Source: Holacanthus passer (taxonomy: Eukaryota; Chordata; Actinopteri; Pomacanthidae). From it: a stretch of 64,000 nucleotides of DNA. Under the pieces are notes generated by a model. That model was not told the DNA's origin, did no database searches, and saw only the letters and a program-made list of their open reading frames with translations. Location: positions 372,001 through 436,000 of the forward strand of contig JAFREQ010000100.1 of NCBI GenBank assembly GCA_025331565.1, in the 5' to 3' direction. The position numbers and the translations under genes were made by a program. Positions 58,798-64,000 of this stretch are shown piece after piece; position 1 is the stretch's first letter, and each line of letters begins with the position of its first letter.

Positions 58798-59361
58798 TAG
58801 TAACAGTTTTGTAAACATTTGAGGTAAATTAACATTTACATCAACTTGTTCTTACAAAAGAATCATTCATACACAAGGCACTTCTCTTGTTTAAGACAGC
58901 ATTGAAAACAGGTTTGCTGTTCTGAGCGTTGTGAGATGGTTCCTACTCCCCGACGAGCCAGAGAAATCATGCTCTGCATGAAACGTAAGAGGAGAGAGTT
59001 TGGAGGAGTGACGGGGACGACGGGCTTTGAACACAACATCCTGTCAGGGCTGCGTATGCAGGGTTAGGGAAGGGCCAGCTACCCAGCTAACATTGTCTCA
59101 ACAGCGGAGTGGTGGTCTGATCTGATCTGAGTCCCGACCGGTCTGTGAGAACATACTGAGTGAACACACAGAAAAATACCCCAACTGTTTTTTCTCTCTC
59201 TTTTGCTGTCGTATTTTTTTAAATCTTCAAACTCATCGTTATCTGAGCTTGAGATAAATAAGTTTCTTTTTTTAATACTACTGTGAAGAGCCACTGCGTT
59301 TTAGTTTTAAGACATTTTTTTTTTCCTTTGAGGATCATAGAGATTGGCAGTTTGGCATCAC

Positions 59362-59400
59362 GCTCTCTCTCTCTCTCTCCCTTTCTCTCTCTCTCTCTCT
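59362..59400. repeat. (CT)n microsatellite
   Basis: CT units with two short interruptions. Confidence 0.9.
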
Positions 59401-61784
59401 ATTACTACCAATATTAGCACTGTAGAACAGCAATTTTCCTTCCTAAATGTGCAAATCTTTATCAACTACCAAAATGTAAACTTTAGGGATCAAAAACAAA
59501 TGCAGATAACAAAGATTTTTTTTTTTTTGTCATTTTGAACAAAAAACATGGATTGGGAAAGGAAAGGCTGCTTTTACCTATGTGTTGTGTATATTCTCCT
59601 CTTTGTGCTTCTGTTTGCACTAAAAGTCACTTAAGCGACTGAAGTCAAATACGGTATTAAACATTATACTTTTATGGGTACAGATACTTTTACACCATAC
59701 AGTACCATCATTTTGTAACCCCCCTCCCCTGGAAAATGAAATTCATTCAAACAGCTGGTACCACTTACACTTAGTCCAGCGTATTAACCTGCTCATTAAG
59801 TGCTGGAAAAGTCCTGTTCCTATAGAATACTTTGCACAAACATATTAGTGCTGAATCGTATGCCCTGTGAGTGCAATATGTCCAATGCAAATGATTTTTC
59901 ACACAGTGTTACTGTGAACTTGCAACTCTGCCCCAGAGGTGACCTTGCAGGATAATACAGTGGATTAAGTTTGTCATAAAGTAAAGAGAAAAAAAGCTTT
60001 TTGAAAGTGAGTGCCTGGGTTGTGAATGAACCAAACAGCACAGTAACACAACAGAGACAGGGGACTGTGGCTGCTGATGAGTTAAAAGTTTGGGTTTCTA
60101 AAGGTCTCTAAGAATCAAGATGAACACAACAAAGTAGAAGCCGTCAAGGTCGACTGCGCCGTGGCGTTCTGATACTCACAACGCCGCTTGTTTTGTCTTT
60201 TTTTTTTTTTTTAAATCGTAGCTGTTTCGCAATCACAAACTGACTACTACAAGTATGCAATTTATGAGTAAAATTCAATTCAGTTTTAAAAAAATAGCAC
60301 TTTTCAGAATAAAACCAATGAAGAAGCACATGAAATGTGTGATGGTGATTTAGCTCCCAAAGTCGCTCTCAGTCTTTAGGTGTGATGGTTAAAAAGGGGG
60401 CTGCGGGTTTGAGGGCAAAAATATCTGTCAACAATCGAACTAAAAAGTTAGCAGTTTCAAGTCTAACCAAAGAGCTCTGGGAAGTTCATGTGAATGAACA
60501 AGGAGAATATTGCTCTTCTGTATATCAGATGGTGGCTGCCGTGCATTTGCATAAAATTTTCAAGATTGAAGGCAACATCCTGTCATTTGTGCAGTTAGTG
60601 GAGAGCATCGCTTTTTCAGATCTGTTGACTGAAGGCAACGCTGACAGAGGCAGGTGTAAGGGACTCTGCTATTGTAAACTAACAGGATGGTTGGAACGCT
60701 TTGATCTCTACGTTATTGACAATGTCGTGCTCATAGAGACCCAGGTGCATTCTGGGCATCACAGGGATGACTTCTACCAGCGGTTTTGACCCATATCCCG
60801 TCCACAAAGCGCCTCTGTCTGTTCATTCTGAGGACTCTGACACGTCTGTCCATTCCTATCCAAGCTGCAATGGATCATGGGTAAAACCAAACGAGCCAAA
60901 CAAATTTGTCAGTGAATCGGTGAGTTGTAGGGCTACATACACTGGCATGCACAACTACAAAGAGCACAATACATATAATTAATTAATAATTTGTTGATAA
61001 AATTGATGAGTTATGTTTAACACAACAGGTGAAAATTCTTGAAGTGCTGCAGTAAAAGACCTTCCAGGTCAAAGGACAAACGATGGTACAACCTGTTGAC
61101 ATGTAGTACAACACTCGGGGCACGTGTGCGCTACCGATTTGATTGTGAAACGAGATAAAAAGGATGGACAAGATATAAGAGAGTATTGCCTGGCCATACA
61201 TCAAATAACTGATCTGTACAACAATGCCTTCCTCCTGATAAAATAAAAAAATATTCTGTCACTGTTTTGACAACTGACCCTTTTCATTTGGAACAATTAG
61301 TCCTTTAGGCTGAACAAAAAGAAGAAAGATTTTTTTAGAAACACCATGAGATCTTTTCCCAATGAAAACACATTGGTGAGATGTGGACATATCATTTTGA
61401 AGCAAAACTGTGAGATCACAATGTCCTTCGCTTCATCCGCTGCTGTGCGTGGAGCCTTCAGACTTCATAGCACTGCATCACGTTTGGTGTGCATAAATCA
61501 AGACCATCCAAAAACACAAACCTTGCCTCCACGACTCTACAACTCACCGATTGCACCAAATCAGCGACTGCTGCTGATCAAGTCATGTCACATTTGCCTA
61601 AACGTTTTTCTGCTATCCTGCTTTCCTGTCTCGTCGCCTTGCCTTCTTTTTTTTTTTGTTTTGTTTTTTCTCTATGCATGCCTGTGATTTTTTTCGTCTG
61701 AGAATCACTGTGTTTGGGGACGGGGTTGGGGGAAGCAGGGTGTTGGTCAGGGAGGGTTTAGGGACATGAAAGGGCTGAAGAGAT

Positions 61785-63203
61785 TTAGACAGCCAGGTCA
61801 CTTGGCCTGGCCCTGATGCTGCTGCTCTTGCTGGCCCGACTGAGCCGCCGAGGGTCTGTGCTGACCGTTACCGGAGGCTCGTGCATCTCCACCGTGGTGG
61901 TGGTGACGTGGCCTTCCTCCTCCTCGCTCTTCCCCCCGCCCCAGCTGCCTGCGTTGGAGGCAGTGCCGGGGCTGCTGCTGCTGGAGGCGGCGGTGGCGGT
62001 TGTGTTGGTGATGTTGGTGTTACTGGTGGTGTTGCTGGTGGGAAGGAGCAGCGCAGCGTCGATGGGCTGCTGCTGCTCGTTGTTGGTGCTGGCGGAGGAA
62101 GAGGATGGGGAGGGAGAGGTGGCCTTCATCTCCCGAGTCTGCTGCTCGGTGGCCAGGTTGGCCCAGTTCTGCTGCGTGGCCAGCCTGTGGTTGTTGTTGT
62201 TGCTGATGTAGTAGTGGGAAGAGGGGGAGGGCTGGCGGAGGGACTGCTCCTGCTGGAGGCCGTCCATCTTGAACTCCGCCGCTGAAGGCACAGCTGCCGG
62301 CCCCATGGGCGGCAGGAATGCCCCGCTGCCCGCCGTCACATCCGTGTAGTTGGGAGGGTAGCTGAGGCTGGATGGGGCAGTTCTGGAGGCCGAGGCCACA
62401 CACTCAGGCTCTGCAATGTCGACGCGGCGCAGCGACTCGTGGTCGGGGGCAAACTCGTTTGTCATGCCCTGTTTAACTTTCTTCCATCCAAGGTGATAGA
62501 TCTCTAACAAATTCAGCAAAAGAGACACGCAAGCCACCACAAGCATAAATATAATAAAAATAGTCTTTTCAGTGGGCCTCGATATGAAGCAGTCAACGGT
62601 GTTGGGGCAGGGCCAACGTGCACACTTGTACAGGGGCCTCAGCTGGAAGCCATAGAGGAAATACTGGCCCAAAATGAATCCCACTTCAAACAGGGTCTTG
62701 AAAATAATGTTGAACACATAGGTACGCAGCAACGCGCCTCTGATACGGATTTTGCCATGCTCGTCCCTGATTGGCGGCTTCTCCTTCTTGCCGCCTCCTC
62801 CTCCAGCGTCTCCACCATTTCTATAAAGGAGTTCTTTCTCCTCTTGGAACCTGTTTGCTTTGCGCATCTCCTCCTCTTTCTCTTTCCGCTTCTCCTCCAT
62901 GCGGACGATGTGTAGGACATGGCCCAGGTAGATGAGGGTCGGCGTGGACACGAAGATGATCTGCAGCACCCAGAAACGGATGTGCGAGATGGGGAAGGCC
63001 TCGTCGTAGCAGACGTTCTCGCAACCGGGCTGTTGGGTGTTACAGGTGAAGTCGGACTGCTCATCGCCCCAGACCTCTTCGGCCGCAGCCCCCAGCACCA
63101 GGATCCTGAAGATGAAGAGGACAGTCAGCCAGACTTTGCCGATGACCGTTGAGTGCTCCTGAGCGTTCTCCAACAGCCGCCCCAGAAAGCTCCAGTCGCC
63201 CAT
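61785..63203 (-). CDS. gja3: Gap junction alpha-3 protein (connexin 46-like)
   Basis: A lens-fibre connexin that oligomerises into gap-junction hemichannels. One uninterrupted coding exon, 472 aa. N-terminus MGDWSFLGRLLENAQEHSTV; four membrane spans (about 23-41, 77-99, 160-182, 213-235). Extracellular loop 1 has cysteines 54, 61 and 65 (CX6CX3C), and loop 2 has 194, 199 and 205 (CX4CX5C), the invariant connexin set. The cytoplasmic loop carries a Lys/Glu-rich helix and a Gly run (about 130-140). The C-terminal tail is long, Ser/Thr/Asn-rich and low complexity, with conserved LATQQNWANLATEQQ and a terminal ARPSDLAV resembling the PDZ-binding end of mammalian Cx46 (DLAI). Zebrafish cx48.5 is the likely ortholog. 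The start is the first ATG, 17 bases after a CCATAG acceptor. It is convergent with zmym2. Confidence 0.97.
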   Translation of the reverse strand: MGDWSFLGRLLENAQEHSTVIGKVWLTVLFIFRILVLGAAAEEVWGDEQSDFTCNTQQPGCENVCYDEAFPISHIRFWVLQIIFVSTPTLIYLGHVLHIVRMEEKRKEKEEEMRKANRFQEEKELLYRNGGDAGGGGGKKEKPPIRDEHGKIRIRGALLRTYVFNIIFKTLFEVGFILGQYFLYGFQLRPLYKCARWPCPNTVDCFISRPTEKTIFIIFMLVVACVSLLLNLLEIYHLGWKKVKQGMTNEFAPDHESLRRVDIAEPECVASASRTAPSSLSYPPNYTDVTAGSGAFLPPMGPAAVPSAAEFKMDGLQQEQSLRQPSPSSHYYISNNNNHRLATQQNWANLATEQQTREMKATSPSPSSSSASTNNEQQQPIDAALLLPTSNTTSNTNITNTTATAASSSSSPGTASNAGSWGGGKSEEEEGHVTTTTVEMHEPPVTVSTDPRRLSRASKSSSIRARPSDLAV

Positions 63204-63220
63204 GCTTCAAGATTTCTAGC
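63204..63220 (-). other. gja3: gja3 5' UTR start of the coding exon
   Basis: On the gene strand a pyrimidine-rich stretch ending CTTTCTCCATAG is followed by 17 bases and the ATG, the usual connexin layout of a spliced 5' UTR. Confidence 0.6.
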
Positions 63221-63389
63221 CTATGGAGAAAGTACAGGCTGGAGTGGACAAAGAAGGGAGGAATGTAAAAACAAAGAGAGGACAAAGAGACAGAGAGTTA
63301 AAGTTAAAGAAATATTTATGAATGTGCTGAAAGTATCTAAAGTAGGTCTGAACATTTGTCATTGCAGAGAGCATCACGTAAGGCCTTAC

Positions 63390-63720
63390 CCCGAGGTTAA
63401 ACACTCGACACACACGAACACACAAGAAGACACAAGGACGTGGATGAGAGTGGAGGTGTCGACGAGACTCGGACATATTTCTCTTTTTCACAAAACGCTT
63501 AGCAGAACAAGGTCTTTACAGAAAACCACCACGTCGGTGTCGGATATCGATAACAAATCGAAACACGGCATTCGCTTCAAACACAGACGCTTTTTAGCAG
63601 CTCGGACACTGTATAGGCCACCTGTTTGACTGAACCCTGGTTCACTCTCTCCCTTTCTCTGTCTCTCCCTCTCTCTCTCTATGTCAGGCCTGTCTCTCTC
63701 TCTCTCTCTCTCTCTCTCAC
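63390..63720 (-). other. gja3: putative gja3 non-coding first exon/promoter region
   Basis: On the gene strand a good donor (CTCGGG|GTAAGG) lies at 63390/63389, 170 bases before the acceptor. The upstream (GA)n run at 63692-63718 could mark the proximal promoter. No TATA box is obvious; the 5' limit is unknown. Confidence 0.3.
63692..63718. repeat. (TC)n microsatellite
   Basis: Thirteen or so uninterrupted TC units. A shorter CT run precedes it at about 63669-63680. Confidence 0.9.
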
Positions 63721-64000
63721 CTGCTCGCTCCACTGCCCAGCAGGCATGTGCTGAGATCAACATTATAATGTTCGAAAACAGCATTTAGCAGAGATGGGGC
63801 TCTGGTATGGCACATGCACACACACACCGAAACAAATACTCACACACACACACACACGCCACCCTCCCTTCCTCTCCCCCTCTGTCAACTGTAATACTAA
63901 AACCAAAGGGATGGAAAAGCAAAACTTTACAGTAATAACAAAAGATAATAATAGTAAATGTGCGACAAATTCTGATGACATTTAAGACTGAAGTTGTTTT
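63721..64000. other. upstream of gja3, nothing further recognised
   Basis: Contains CA runs at about 63816-63828 and 63841-63857, otherwise AT-rich. Confidence 0.6.

Larger units (their letters stand above)
58776..61784 (-). other. gja3: gja3 3' UTR (inferred)
   Basis: About 3 kb on the gene strand without another gene, containing a (CT)n/(GA)n run at 59362-59400. A 135-codon + strand frame at 60382-60789 has no family resemblance and is treated as chance. Confidence 0.45.

Noticed and set aside
60382..60789. 135-codon + strand frame as a gene
   Set aside because: Lies in the inferred gja3 3' UTR on the opposite strand, with no family resemblance, splice context or promoter.
61816..62285. 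Two + strand frames of about 130 codons as genes
   Set aside because: Shadows of the repetitive gja3 C-terminal tail on the opposite strand.

Overview
The window reads as a teleost fish nuclear chromosome. It has spliced genes with GT-AG introns and long 3' UTRs. It also carries relics typical of fish genomes: Tc1/mariner and hAT DNA transposons, an L2/Rex-like LINE, an L1-like endonuclease fragment and tRNA-derived SINE scraps. Gene order mphosph8 - zmym2 - gja3 matches the vertebrate block on human 13q12 (PSPC1 and ZMYM5, which lie between the first two in human, are absent here).

Layout: (1) 1-~11.1 kb, + strand, is the 3' part of mphosph8 (seven coding exons, the last 261 residues: ankyrin repeats and the C-terminal domain) with a roughly 3.4 kb 3' UTR. 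(2) ~11.1-16.7 kb is intergenic, with a Tc1 relic, an L2-like reverse-transcriptase relic and an unexplained block rich in promoter motifs at 15.2-16.0 kb. (3) 16.7-49.7 kb, + strand, is zmym2. It has a CCAAT/NRF1 promoter, a probable non-coding first exon, a 7 kb first intron holding a 1.3 kb Tc1 element, then 24 coding exons (24005-45603) that join in frame to 1410 residues, and about 4 kb of 3' UTR. (4) 49.7-58.8 kb is a gene-poor interval with TE relics and possible regulatory sequence. (5) 58.8-63.7 kb, - strand, is gja3 (lens connexin, one coding exon, 472 aa).

The most interesting signal is non-coding. Three late introns of zmym2 each carry a 73-79 nt element of one family. Each has a different but self-complementary terminal stem, C and D boxes, an identical 12-nt guide before an internal CUGA box, and (in the first copy) a perfect C' box. 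These look like box C/D snoRNAs whose guide is complementary to a conserved 28S rRNA stretch. The first copy ends 80 nt from its 3' splice site, the usual spacing for intronic C/D snoRNAs.

Two neighbouring genes encode chromatin silencers: mphosph8 (HUSH complex) and zmym2 (SUMO-binding partner of LSD1-CoREST-HDAC). gja3 is unrelated in function. Exon borders were assigned by eye from splice signals, reading-frame closure and remembered family sequence, not from transcripts.
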